From NCBI GenBank assembly GCA_030760725.1, contig JASWHV010000019.1, forward strand, positions 33,111,944 to 33,175,943: a DNA stretch of 64,000 bases, written 5' to 3'. The number at the start of each line of letters is the position of its first letter. Within the stretch, counting starts at the first letter, position 1. The translations under genes were made by a program, and so were the position numbers. Below the pieces are notes generated by a model that saw only the letters and a program-made list of their open reading frames with translations, was not told the DNA's origin and made no database searches. Shown in pieces: positions 25,501-35,705 of the stretch. Origin of the DNA: Neostapfia colusana (lineage: Eukaryota; Streptophyta; Magnoliopsida; Poales; Poaceae).

Positions 25501-25505
25501 GGGTT
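25501..25505. repeat. Right target-site duplication GGGTT
   Basis: Partner of 14285-14289. Copia RT coding resumes with its second base. Confidence 0.9.
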
Positions 25506-26838
25506 GTGATTAGGAATAAGGATAGGTTGGTTGCTCAAGATTTCACACAAGTTGAAGGTTTAGATTTTGATGAAACTTTTGATCCCATTGCTAGATTAGA
25601 AGCCATAAGAATTTTGTTAGCATTTGCTGCATATAAAGGTTTCAAGTTATATCAAATGGATGTTTAAAGTGCTTTTCTTAATGGATACATAGATGAGGAG
25701 GTTTATGTAAAGCAACCACCAGGTTTGTAAAATCCAAATTTTCCTAATCATGACTACAAACTGTCCAAAGCTTTGAATGGTCTTAAACAAGCCCCTAGAG
25801 CATGGTATGATAGGTTAAAAACATTTTTACTTAAAAAGGGGTTTACCATGGGCAAGGTTGATAAAACTCTTTTTGTTCTTAAGCATGGCAATGACTCACT
25901 ATTCGTTCAAGTGTATGTGGATGATATTATCTTTGGTTGTGCTTCTAATGATCTTGTGTCCAAGTTTTCAGCTATGATGAGTTTGGAATTTGAAATGAGT
26001 ATGATGGGAGAACTCGCATACTTTTTGGGGCTGCAAATCAAGCAAAAAAAAAAGGAAGGAACTATTGTGCATCAAACGAAGTATACGAAAGATCTCCTTA
26101 AGAGCTTCAACATGGACAAAAGCAAGGCTCTTTGGACACCAATGAGAACAAAAACAACACTTGAACTTGATGAAGATGGTGAACCCGTGGATCAAAAAGA
26201 ATATAGAAGCATGATCATCTCACTTTTGTATCTCACGGCATCAAGATCAAACATACAATTCAGCATATGTCTTTGTGCACGATTTCAAGCTTCCCCATGT
26301 ACTTCACATCGTCAAGCCGTCAAAAGGATTCTCGGGTACTTACATGGAACTCAAGAATTTGGTATTTTTCTTCCTTCTTCCTCAACCGTTACTTTGAAAT
26401 CTTTTTTGGATGCTGATTTTGAGGGTTGTAGGATTGATAGGAAAAGTATTTCAGGTGCTTGTCTTTTTCATGGTAATTCACTTGTTGCTTGGTCTTCTAA
26501 AAAAAAAATTAGTTGCACGATCCACGGCCAAATCTGAATATGTAGCTGCTGCTAGTGCTTGCTCACAAATTTTTTAAATTATTCAAACACTTAAGGACTA
26601 TGGGGTTGATCTAGATAGTGTTCCCTTAATTTGTGATAACAGTATTACCATTTGCATTGCTAAAAACCCAGTGCAACATTCTAGAACAAAGCACATTGAC
26701 ATTACGTATCACTTTATCCATGATAATGTTGAAAAACTAAACATTGTGCTTCACCATGTAGATACCGAAAAGAAATTAGCTAACATTTTTACAAAACCAT
26801 TGGATTTCACTCATTTTGTTTCATTCGTGGTGAAATAG
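25506..26838 (+). pseudogene. pol: Copia reverse transcriptase and RNase H
   Basis: Continues the frame cut at 14289: KDRLVAQDFTQVEGLDFDET, FDPIARLEAIRILLAFAA, YQMDV*SAFLNG, EEVYVKQPPGL*NPN, LNGLKQAPRAWYDRLKTFL, and the catalytic YVDDI near 25920. RNase H follows: YLHGTQEFGIFLPSS, SFLDADFEGC.IDRKSISGAC, LVAWSSKK, then after a frameshift in an A-run (about 26500) TAKSEYVAAASACSQ, and the HIDITYHFIHDNVE end, finishing FVVK* at 26838. Two in-frame stops and one frameshift make it inactive. The motifs fit the SIRE/Maximus lineage. Confidence 0.9.
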
Positions 26839-27651
26839 GGGTTATGCATCCTCATGGCTTAAACTGAGGGCGAGTTTTGAAACTTGGGAAGTCTATGTGT
26901 GAATATGGTTTTAAAATAATATGAGCAAAGTATTTCATACATATATGACTTTGTGATTCGTTTTACATGCTGAAAGTTCTTACTACATTACTCGTGTTAT
27001 GCATTTTATAGTTTTTGCCATGACTAGTAATTAGAATAATTACTTACACCAAATCTGATAATGATCAAACTTTCTTGCTATTTTGAACTTGTTGCATGCT
27101 TACAAGTGCTTTTAATAATGAAAAATTAATTAATCATTTATCCACATGTCGAGATTTTATGATCAAATGGAAAAATGAGATAAGATCAAGAGAACATGCA
27201 TGCATCGCACTTCTTCTCTTGAGATGGCTTATCATTGCACTTAGATATAAACTTGAAAGAAGTTATGTATGACTAAAACCATGTCCTTAAACTTCTGATT
27301 ATCGAATGACATAGGCTTGGATTGGTTGGTTAGAATAAGGCTGATGCGGCATATAATCCCTTGCAAATGTCATATGATCTGAACTTATGCTTTAAAAGAT
27401 AATAAAAAATGCAGCAACATGTGTCATGCTTTCAGGTTTTGAAATAGTTAAGTTTGTGAGATCACTACTTGCTTAAATTGAAAATTACACTTAATCTCTA
27501 TTATGGCTTACACTACTTTATGTATCTCATTGATGTGATAGTGTAAGTTACTTGAAAGTATGACTTGGATAAACTTTATTTTAATGTATACGTCATATTA
27601 TGATAATAATAAATTGAAATTTCTCTTTTGAACCTTGCTGAATACATTGTC
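26839..27651 (+). mobile_element. Copia 3' untranslated spacer
   Basis: AT-rich region between the pol stop and the PPT. No env-like reading frame of SIRE elements can be seen. Confidence 0.6.
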
Positions 27652-27663
27652 AAAGGGGAGAAA
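27652..27663 (+). other. Copia polypurine tract
   Basis: AAAGGGGAGAAA, two bases before the TG of the 3' LTR. Confidence 0.8.
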
Positions 27664-27665
27664 TA

Positions 27666-28295
27666 TGTCACATATTGCACATTCATGAGTTTTTACATGT
27701 TCTTCTCATATGGAGAGCACGACTTGTGGCTGCTTCTCTGGAGTTTTGATCAACAAAATTCGTAGTTTAGAGGAGTTTTGGTGCCTTGTTCGTGCGACTT
27801 GTTTCAGACAAGTTTTTCCTCGGCGAGTTTCTGGACAGACCGACGTTGCTTTGGTATTTCGATCATAATTCGCGTTTTACTGATCCAATTGGCGTGATTC
27901 TTTTTAAGTTGTCTTCACAACTTGATTATATGTCATCTCTGAAAATTTTACGGTTTTTGTATTTGTGGTTTTTGATCTACACGAGTTTCTTTGCAGCACT
28001 GCAGATCTGTTTTTAAAATCGGGTAGAACAGATTGACCTTCGTCTAGTCTTTTGATCATAACTCAAGTTCTACTTAGTATTTTCATGTAATTTTTGTTGC
28101 AGTGGCTTCGTGACCTGATTCTATATAATCTCCACTAGTTTATTCACGATTGAATACATTGAAAACAGTCACACAGATGGTTTCTTTATCAGATCAATTT
28201 TTTGTCGAGGGGTTTTTGTAGCTTCCGCATAAAAAGTTTTAATCTACCATTGACCCCCCCCTTTGGTAGCTTTTCACATGCTCTTCGATCCTACA
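27666..28295 (+). mobile_element. Copia 3' LTR, U3 shortened
   Basis: Begins TGTCACATATTG after the PPT and ends TCCTACA, with about 560 bp (from gtggctgcttctc, 27725) matching the 5' LTR. Only about 55 bp precede this match, versus about 650 bp in the 5' LTR, and the 5' LTR TATA box has no counterpart. Either U3 was deleted or the true start is elsewhere. Confidence 0.75.
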
Positions 28296-28390
28296 GGGTT
28301 GGTGCAGGAGTCACGCTCTGACAGCAGCCCCATCTCCTGAAGGATGGCGATGTGGCTCTGGCGGAACTCCGAATTCGACCACGAAGACAT
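28296..28390 (-). pseudogene. N-terminus of Tat-type antisense ORF
   Basis: The minus strand reads MSSWSNSEFRQSHIAILQEM then GLLSERDSCTNP, stopping where the Copia LTR begins. The pattern (charged start, then LQEMGLL...) fits the N-terminus of PF04195 proteins. It would continue into the VPAEGPFPIP part near 9650 before Copia inserted. An upstream in-frame Met (MRDVPSRSPGE) could be the start instead. Confidence 0.6.
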
Positions 28391-29565
28391 CTCGCCGGGA
28401 GAACGGGAAGGCACGTCGCGCATGAGAAAGTGGCATTTTTTATAATCGGCGGAGGCACCGAGAGGAAGGAGCAATGGTAGGACAAATGACAAAAGAGGGA
28501 GAGGAAGACTGGAGCGCTGCGTGGAACGGAAAGGCAAAGTAGGCGAGTCTAAAAGAAAGTTGGGGTGGAGGGGAATATAAGGAGGGTGAAGTGGCGCCAA
28601 AACTGACAACCGTCAGATGGCAGGTGACCTTCCGACGCTGCCTCGAAGAATCGCCATAATGCAACTCAATCCCGTCCCCGATTAAAGTCGCATGGGCCAC
28701 TGGGGAGCCAAATCGAGTGGCGCCTCCTTGGTTCCCGTGCGACAAAACCGCCCAAGAAGGCATGGAGGCCCCATAGTGCGGCAACCATTTGGGCCTAATG
28801 ACGTGAGACCACGATCGTGACACGGGAGTTGAGTCGAGCAGCGCCTCCTTGAACCCCGCCAGACACGGAGGACAATGCGACCATTGGAGGAAGGTAATTC
28901 TCCAGGCCTGCACTATGGGCTCAAAAAGTCCCAGGTTCGTAGGCTGGCCAGCGAAAGGCTCAGAAGCCTCCAGAGGCGACCCCGAGTGAGGGGCAAGCAA
29001 CGTGAGGCGGTCCATGATAGAGGCAACTTCGGGTAGAACCAAACCACCTGATGCCACTAAACTTGTGGCCAAGTCCCAGCACCATGAGCGCCATGGTAAC
29101 CCCTCGAAGGGTCGGCAGCAAGCTGCCCGAGCCAGCGATGAGCCCGGGAACCACGCGCACGCCTCGAGCAGGGGTCTAATGAACTCCCGTCGGCATGAAG
29201 AAAGGCCAATGGTTCTAGACGTCCAAAAAGAACAGGACTCGGGGCTCGGGGGCTCGACCTCGAGGAAAGCTCCCAGTCGACCCGACCCCTCCGAGTCACG
29301 AACAGCTCGTGGATGGGGTGCGAGGTGAACTCGCCATAAACGACAACCCCGTCCCTCGAAAGGGGAAGAGGGGGCTAACTGCAGGGCCCCAGCGGGGACG
29401 ACCATGGGTCGTGACCGATCGCTGGAGGTTCATTCGTCGCGGCTATTCAGTAAAGCAAGGTACTAACAATTTTTCCCTTTTCTTGTTTTTTAGTTGTGCA
29501 GGTACGAGGCCGGCTGGTGTTCACCCCCTAATAGATCGAAAAAATCGACCAGGGCTCGGGGCTAC
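28391..29565 (+). mobile_element. 3' internal non-coding region of Tat-like gypsy element
   Basis: GC-rich stretch between the antisense ORF start and the 3' LTR. It ends in the purine-rich ctcggggctac that precedes many Tat-type LTRs. A 321-codon minus-strand open frame (28440-29405) shows no domain and is viewed as chance in GC-rich DNA. Confidence 0.55.
28571..28580 (-). promoter_or_regulatory. TATA-like box for the antisense ORF
   Basis: The minus strand reads TTATATTCCC about 180 bp upstream of the ORF's Met. A second candidate (GATTATAAAAAATG, 28433-28446) is too near the Met for a usual leader. Confidence 0.35.
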
Positions 29566-30302
29566 TGATGGGGTTCTTGACTCCGACCCCCTCGAGAGAA
29601 GTGGGAAGACATCCCACGATGGACGACGAAGGAGTAGGCCTGAGCCCGAGCTCGGGAGAAGGCGAAGCGAATAAGACAGGAAGCCCATGACTGACCCCTG
29701 AGCAGATTGTGGGACTCGCCCGCAGAGCGTAGATGAAGGAAAGACCTCGAAAGGAAGGCCTGGGCCCGACCTCGGGTAGGAGAGAAGCAGGTGTATTTCA
29801 ATGCAAAGCAGGTGTCGTCCGGCCAAGTGGGAGGACACTCGAGTGCCTCCCCTGGCCGTGGCATTGAATGCGTGTCACCTCCAATGGAACCGAAGAGGAG
29901 TGGAGCATTGGGGGCGCGTGCGCCCCAGTATGGGTTGTCCCAACGACGGGACAGGAGCAGACGTAGCTGCAGGCTACGAATACGGCGGCTCCATTGAGTG
30001 CTATGTCCAGCGTACGACAGGACAAGTCATCCCTGTACCCACGACTTTCTTCCTCTCGGTGATATGGAGGGGGATGAGAGAGAGAGAGTATAAATAGAGG
30101 TGTCTTTCAACATGAAGGGGACAGGCTCTGGCACTTGTAAGAACCACCCCCATTCTTGAGTAAGAACAAGCGAGACACCCCAACTGGACGTAGGGCACCT
30201 TGCCCAAACCAGGATAAATTCTTTGTGTACTTAGGTAGGGCACCTCGAGGTAGAATGCGCGACTTATTCTATTACTGGTCGGAAATCTGAACGCCGACAA
30301 CA
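29566..30302 (+). mobile_element. 3' (or solo) LTR of Tat-like gypsy element
   Basis: Starts TGATGGGGTTC after the purine-rich tract and ends CCGACAACA, 737 bp. It has a TATA box at 30089. No PBS follows, so it is not a 5' LTR. Confidence 0.65.
30089..30096 (+). promoter_or_regulatory. TATA box in Tat-like LTR
   Basis: TATAAATA after a GA-repeat run (gagagagagagag). Confidence 0.6.
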
Positions 30303-31189
30303 GGAGAGTAATACTTAATACTATACTCTCAGCCAATAACATGCTGACATGTGGCAATCCATTAATCCAATAGCCCACTTTCAGAAGTATCCGGCTGAAT
30401 CCAATGGCAAATCTCTCGGTAAAGATCAGAGGGCCCACCTACTAGTCTGCAAGAGAAAGCATATGGCAAACGGAGCATAGGGGTGCGGCCGAACCTATGA
30501 ATCGGCTGACCTGGTCTTTCCCCCAAACTCAGTCTACTTCCATGTGTCGGTTCCCTTTGTTGCCCTGAAGTCGGTGATGACTGCTTCACGCGCAAATTAT
30601 TGTGGAAACCGACTCTGAAACTAGTATAAATAGAAACCCTTACTGCTCATTAGAATACACAGAATTTGAGCTTCAAGCTCTTGTATACACACTTCTCCTA
30701 TTTCCTAGTAGAGTGGAGTTTAGGATATAGAGAGGAGCACTCTAGTTCCCAAAGTCCATTTTGGTAAAGGTCTGACTAATGTATCTTTTCTCTTATTTGT
30801 GACTTTATACTATTTACTAATATTAGTCTTTAATTATTCATATGCTTTGATGAAGTGTTTTTGTTTGATTGTGGATTCTATACATGTGATAGGACTAGTT
30901 GTTATTATGATAATGTAATACTGCTATTATTATGTTATCATAAACAAAATAGACCTTCACCATGGTCTAATTATGTAAGGTATGAATATGTTATTATGAA
31001 TAACTTAGTGTTTAGATTCATCATTGATTTAACGATGTTTACGTTGGTAATTGCCTAACAATGAATAATACCAACATACTTGTTGATCCTTTGTAGTTAT
31101 GAAGAATATCAACATACTCTAGTGTGTATTAGAAGTTTCTTGGCCCTTCTGGCGCTATTGTAATGGATGTTTTATTAATTTAGCTTAGC
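30303..31189 (+). mobile_element. Promoter-bearing LTR-like fragment, family unknown
   Basis: AT-rich stretch with TATAAATAG at 30625-30633 and a downstream ctcttgtatacacac block resembling the R/U5 of plant LTRs. It opens with an inverted repeat (GAGAGTA...TACTCTC, 30304-30330). Clear LTR ends, PBS and coding are lacking. Confidence 0.35.
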
Positions 31190-31726
31190 AGGTGGCAACA
31201 TATGTGGTGATCACACATATATGAGAAATAAAAAAAGGATTTAATGGGACAAACAATAAGAGTTGAGCATCAAAGGTGCATATACATGGTGAACAAAGAG
31301 AGTTTTAGTCTAGTTCAGCTGTCTTCCTTACATATGCCGGGTCCAACGGAGAGGCCAGATCTTTCTTGCATTTTGGGCGCTGTGACATGCACTTAATGCA
31401 CGTCCTGCATGTCATCCTCGAAGGACCTTGTGTGCAGCGTGAATTAGAGTTGGGCTCCCTTGATCAGAGTGTATTTTCGCATATAAAAGCAATAACGAAA
31501 AACAGAGAAGCTTGCAGCTTTTTTGCAGCTGGCTCACAACACTCCTCTAGTGTTCGTGTTCTTTTTCTGTGTTCTTGTGAGCTCCGGCCCTATGAGTACG
31601 TGAATTCGAGTGTCTTACCCGGCGTAGGGACATGTCACGACCACATTCAACCTTGCTGCGCTGCTCCATGCGTGTGGCTTCACCTTCATCATCATTACAA
31701 CCAACGCCGCATGTAGCAGTCCCAGG
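31190..31726. other. Unassigned segment with TATA-like box
   Basis: Contains ATATAAAA at 31481-31488 and ends directly at the CACTA terminus. Looks like LTR debris, but no terminus or match is visible. Confidence 0.3.
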
Positions 31727-31987
31727 CACTACCACAAAAACCATTATCATATGCACCTCGTTTTTTAGACCCAGACGCTCCGTAAAAAATGCGCCAGTGA
31801 TATCGAATGAATTAATAGCTGTCTGTGATGTAAGAACATCACAGACGGCTCGCAAAGGCAAACCACCTGTGTAAACATGTCAATTTTCACAGGTGGACCG
31901 CGGAGTAGGTGTCGCCTGCAATATTGGCCATTAATACAGGCGGATGAACCGACCGGGCATGCGCGACCTTTGTGGTTACCGAGGGGA
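31727..31987 (+). mobile_element. Left end of a CACTA-type DNA transposon
   Basis: Starts CACTACCACAAAAACC, a typical CACTA terminus, followed by subterminal inverted repeats: GTCTGTGATG/CATCACAGAC (31821-31846) and CCACCTGTG/CACAGGTGG (31863-31896). A related CACAGGCGG motif recurs near 41657. In CACTA elements such subterminal repeats bind the TNPA-type protein. The opposite terminus was not found. The segment is interrupted by the solo LTR at 31988. Confidence 0.6.
31983..31987. repeat. Left TSD GGGGA of solo LTR A'
   Basis: Identical to 40303-40307. Confidence 0.9.
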
Positions 31988-34900
31988 TGTAAAGGTCCCA
32001 AAAATGTGAATACAAAGAAACTCTTGTTTGTAAAAGTTGGTTTCATATATATGGAATTTGGGACTTGTTAAAACTATTCCACATGTGATAACCCACATGA
32101 GGGCTTTCTTCACATAAGTTCAAATATTTGTTTGAAAACTTGGAACCCAAGAGAAGTCTAAAACCAAGATGGGATGTTCCCATATGTGGGAGAAATCTAA
32201 AGTCATATTTGGAACAAATTTGTTCAACTCAAAATTCAAATGAGAGCAACACAATGAATTCCAAAACTGTTGTGCCAAAAATCTCATTTGCAGCAGCCAA
32301 ATTAAAAATCAGATTGCATATTTGAATTCCTTAGGTCCAAATTAGGGGGTATGCAAAGTTTCATGAATTATTGAAATGTTTTGCAACTCATTTTCCAAAA
32401 TGGACTTTAAATAACAAAGAATTCAAATACCTATTTGAATTTGGATGAAACTTGCCCAATTATCCAAATGCACCTCAGATTTGAACTCCCACAATTTGAT
32501 TTCACCATTTTCAAATTTTGGGAGACATTTAGGAGGGGGACAAGGAGGGACTGAACTGTGGGTCCCACCTGTCATTGAGGGGGAGGAATTTGCAAAAGAT
32601 CTTCAGAAGAGCAGTCACTGTTTGCCCTCTCTTCAGGCGGTTCCCAAGTCGGACCGAATGCAGCTCCGGGCAACACCGAGATCAGACGGCTCCACCTCCT
32701 GTCAAATTTCATCGCGCTGGAGAGCTGCTCTTTGCTGTCCTCATCTCCCCTACCGTGCTTCCTTTCACCTTATCACCGAGGCAGCGCAGCACCGCTCCTT
32801 CTCGCGTGAGAAACAAACTGAGACAGCCGCTGTTCTGCCGATCGATTGGCCACACCGTAGCCCGTGTGCAAGCCCAAGAAGAGCAGCAAAACGGCACCAC
32901 GGACCCTTCCATGACCTCCTCGCGCCTTCACCGAGTGAGTTCGTGCCTTCTACACCGAGAACACCTCCCGTTCCCACGGCGGCCGAAAACAACGGCGATG
33001 AGGTGCTACCGTTGGCAGCCCTACAGAGAGGCTTTCATGACCAAGCAAGAGGACCGTTGGACGCGCACGACCTCCACACAGCTCACCTTCGAGGCTTGAG
33101 CCAAAAGGTCGATCGTCGGCGACGAATTTTGCAAAGTTCTTCCGGCTAGTGTAAACGGACCCGCGGGTAAGGATCGTTTAAATTCTCGCACTATGATGGT
33201 TTAGAGCTCTGCAAATTGCACACACAGAATCTAGACTTGCGTAGCAATCTTTCTTCTTCACAAACCATAGCATGAAACCCATGGTAGAAGGCTTGATCTG
33301 AGCTTTTCCAACAGCTACCACAATAGGATGCATCGGGCACACGATGAACCCTAGTTTGGAGCCGTTCCCGAGCCCGTGTGCGGCCATGCCAAGCTTATCC
33401 AGCCCTCAATGGTGCTGTAGGACCTTTCTAGGGGGATTTTGGCGGGCTAGCTCATCGGGGTAACGCCGCCAAACTCCTTCCGAGCCGCCGCACCGTCGGG
33501 CGCTTGGTTGGAGGCTCTGCCGGCTCGGGAGGACCGCACCAGCGTGCTCCTCGAGTTGAATTAGGCACTGGCGGCGAGTGGTAGCTCGAGAGAGTTCTGG
33601 GAAGTCGGAAACCGAGGTGCTCCAGCGAGCCCCGGCGGCGCGGGCGCACGGGGGCGAGAGGTAGAAGGTGAAGCAGGGCCCACGTGTCAGTGACAAGTGA
33701 GAGGGGGGCTGGATCTTCAGTGGGCTCGGATCTATTGAGGCAGCGCCGGAAATAAAGTCCGCAACCCCGTGTGGCATGTTTCAGCGCTAGACACGTGTCC
33801 CCCTGGTCCCACAGTCAGTTTTAAACTTTTCCCCGATTAAATTCAAACCCCAGATTTTTCCCCAAACTTTAGAGGAGCATAACTTTTGCTAGGAAACTCC
33901 AAATTTAGTGATACAAATTGGGTTGGATTCAGATTGAAAAACTCTATCCAAATATGCAACCCAATCTGTATGAAAATCATTATTAAAGTCTGGAAAATTC
34001 TTTAAATCTTTTCAGCAAAAGAATTTTAGAGGGAGTTTGGTTCATCCAAAAATCCTCCAATTTTGCCAGAGTATTCTTTAGGGTGTTATTAGACTCCTGT
34101 AAAAGTGTCAGCCAATTTGGAGTTGATTTGATCAGGAGAATTCAGATTGTAAGTTGCTGTGTTCAAAAGGAATACAGAAACACTTTTAGAGAATTTCCAA
34201 AACTTGGAAATTCAGTTCTGGGCAATTCTTAGCTCCAAAAATCCTAGGAAAATTCATGAGGTCTCTATGAACTATAATTGAAATTTTAGTTCAGGAAGTT
34301 TGACATGAACATGGGTATTACCTCAGAATTAATTCTTCTTTGCTTATTTGCTTAGAGAATTGTTCTGAATAAACCACTCAATGAGAAGTGCTCAATTTTG
34401 GTCCTGGTGACTTTCTTGTGACAAGGAACTCACATGAAAATTTTAAGCTCCATTGAAGCTCTGGATCACCACTGTCCTGTTCAACCTCTTAAGGTGATCA
34501 ACACACAAGTGGAGATAGCACTTAACACTTAATCATAGTGCTTAAACCCAACCCAAAACCACTAGCACCAGTGTCATATTAAATTTTTAAACAGAATTCC
34601 AGTTTTTAAACTGTCATTATATCTTATTAGCAAAAGATTTTCAATTAAATACATGTGCATGACCATATCGTGTAGCATATACGTGAAGGACGTGAGAAGG
34701 ACTTGAAGTAAAGATCAAGGAGGGGGAAAGCGAGTGATCAAGCCCCAACTGATTGTAATATTAGTCACCTGCAAAACAGGCAAGCCCTGGTTTGCATTTG
34801 AACAGTTTTATAAAGCATTTGCATTTTTAGAGATCATAGTTTTGAATCGTTTGATTGCATTAAGTCTAGTTGATATTGAAAACCCCACTTGCATGACCAG

Positions 34901-35700
34901 AAATACCTAAGAGAGAAAGGGTAGAATAGCACCTCCTCGAGTGGATTTGGCTATGCTAAATGTTAGAAGGAAAGGTCCGGTAGAAGTCGAGTAGTTGGAA
35001 GCCACTCGCGAGTTTAGGGCTGGTTTACTCGGAACGGGTTAAAATTAGAAATGATGAGGGAAGTTCACACATAAGAAATGGAGACCGGGCAGGGAGATTT
35101 AGATGCAGCAGGCTGCGGACCATGCGTGCATAGCCCTGCCTGTGTCGGTTAAGGCCCGTCCGTGCTTCGCCCTATTGGACAAGTTTGAGTTGTGTACCGA
35201 GCACATACTGGCTATATGGGACCCTAGGAAACCGATGTACCTTGGGAGATCCATAGTGGAACTTTTCAAACTGCCTTAGGCTTTCAGCGTCAGGGTAGCA
35301 GGAGGTAACTCGCTCAAGAACATACCACTGCGGGTATGTACCTTGAGGGAGCTTGCAGATTCGGGGAAGTTAGACTGCGCCCAATGTGGAAGATCTTGGG
35401 AAAGGTGGCCGCGTACAATGTCAGTCGAGGTTGCTGCTGGCAACTCGGAGCACAGGTGTATGTGTCGTGTAGTCCGGGCGTGTACTGATTCGAATCACCG
35501 TCGCTCGCGGTCATATGAGCATACTAGCCCACTGCGTCTTGACGTAGTAACGACTGAATGGTTTCTTTTGAACTTGATAAGTCTGTGATGTAACTTGTAT
35601 TGCAACCATGATTGAATTAGAGATAGGCTCATTAAACTTTACTTCACTTTGTGCATGGAGCATTGCAACAAAGCGTTTCTTGTTTGATTGTGGAGTTGCG

Positions 35701-35705
35701 ATGCT
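35701..35705. repeat. Left TSD ATGCT of solo LTR B'
   Basis: Repeated at 39747-39751; the host LTR sequence resumes after it. Confidence 0.9.

Noticed and set aside
28440..29405. 321-codon open frame on the minus strand
   Set aside because: GC-rich, no domain or compositional sign of protein, and lies in Tat 3' internal sequence. Read as chance.
30304..30330. GAGAGTA...TACTCTC inverted repeat as a MITE
   Set aside because: Only ~27 bp, with no TSD or typical MITE termini; treated as part of an LTR-like fragment.
32445..33149. 234- and 174-codon overlapping ORFs
   Set aside because: They lie inside solo LTR A', and the matching part of LTR A (7800-8450) does not keep the frames.
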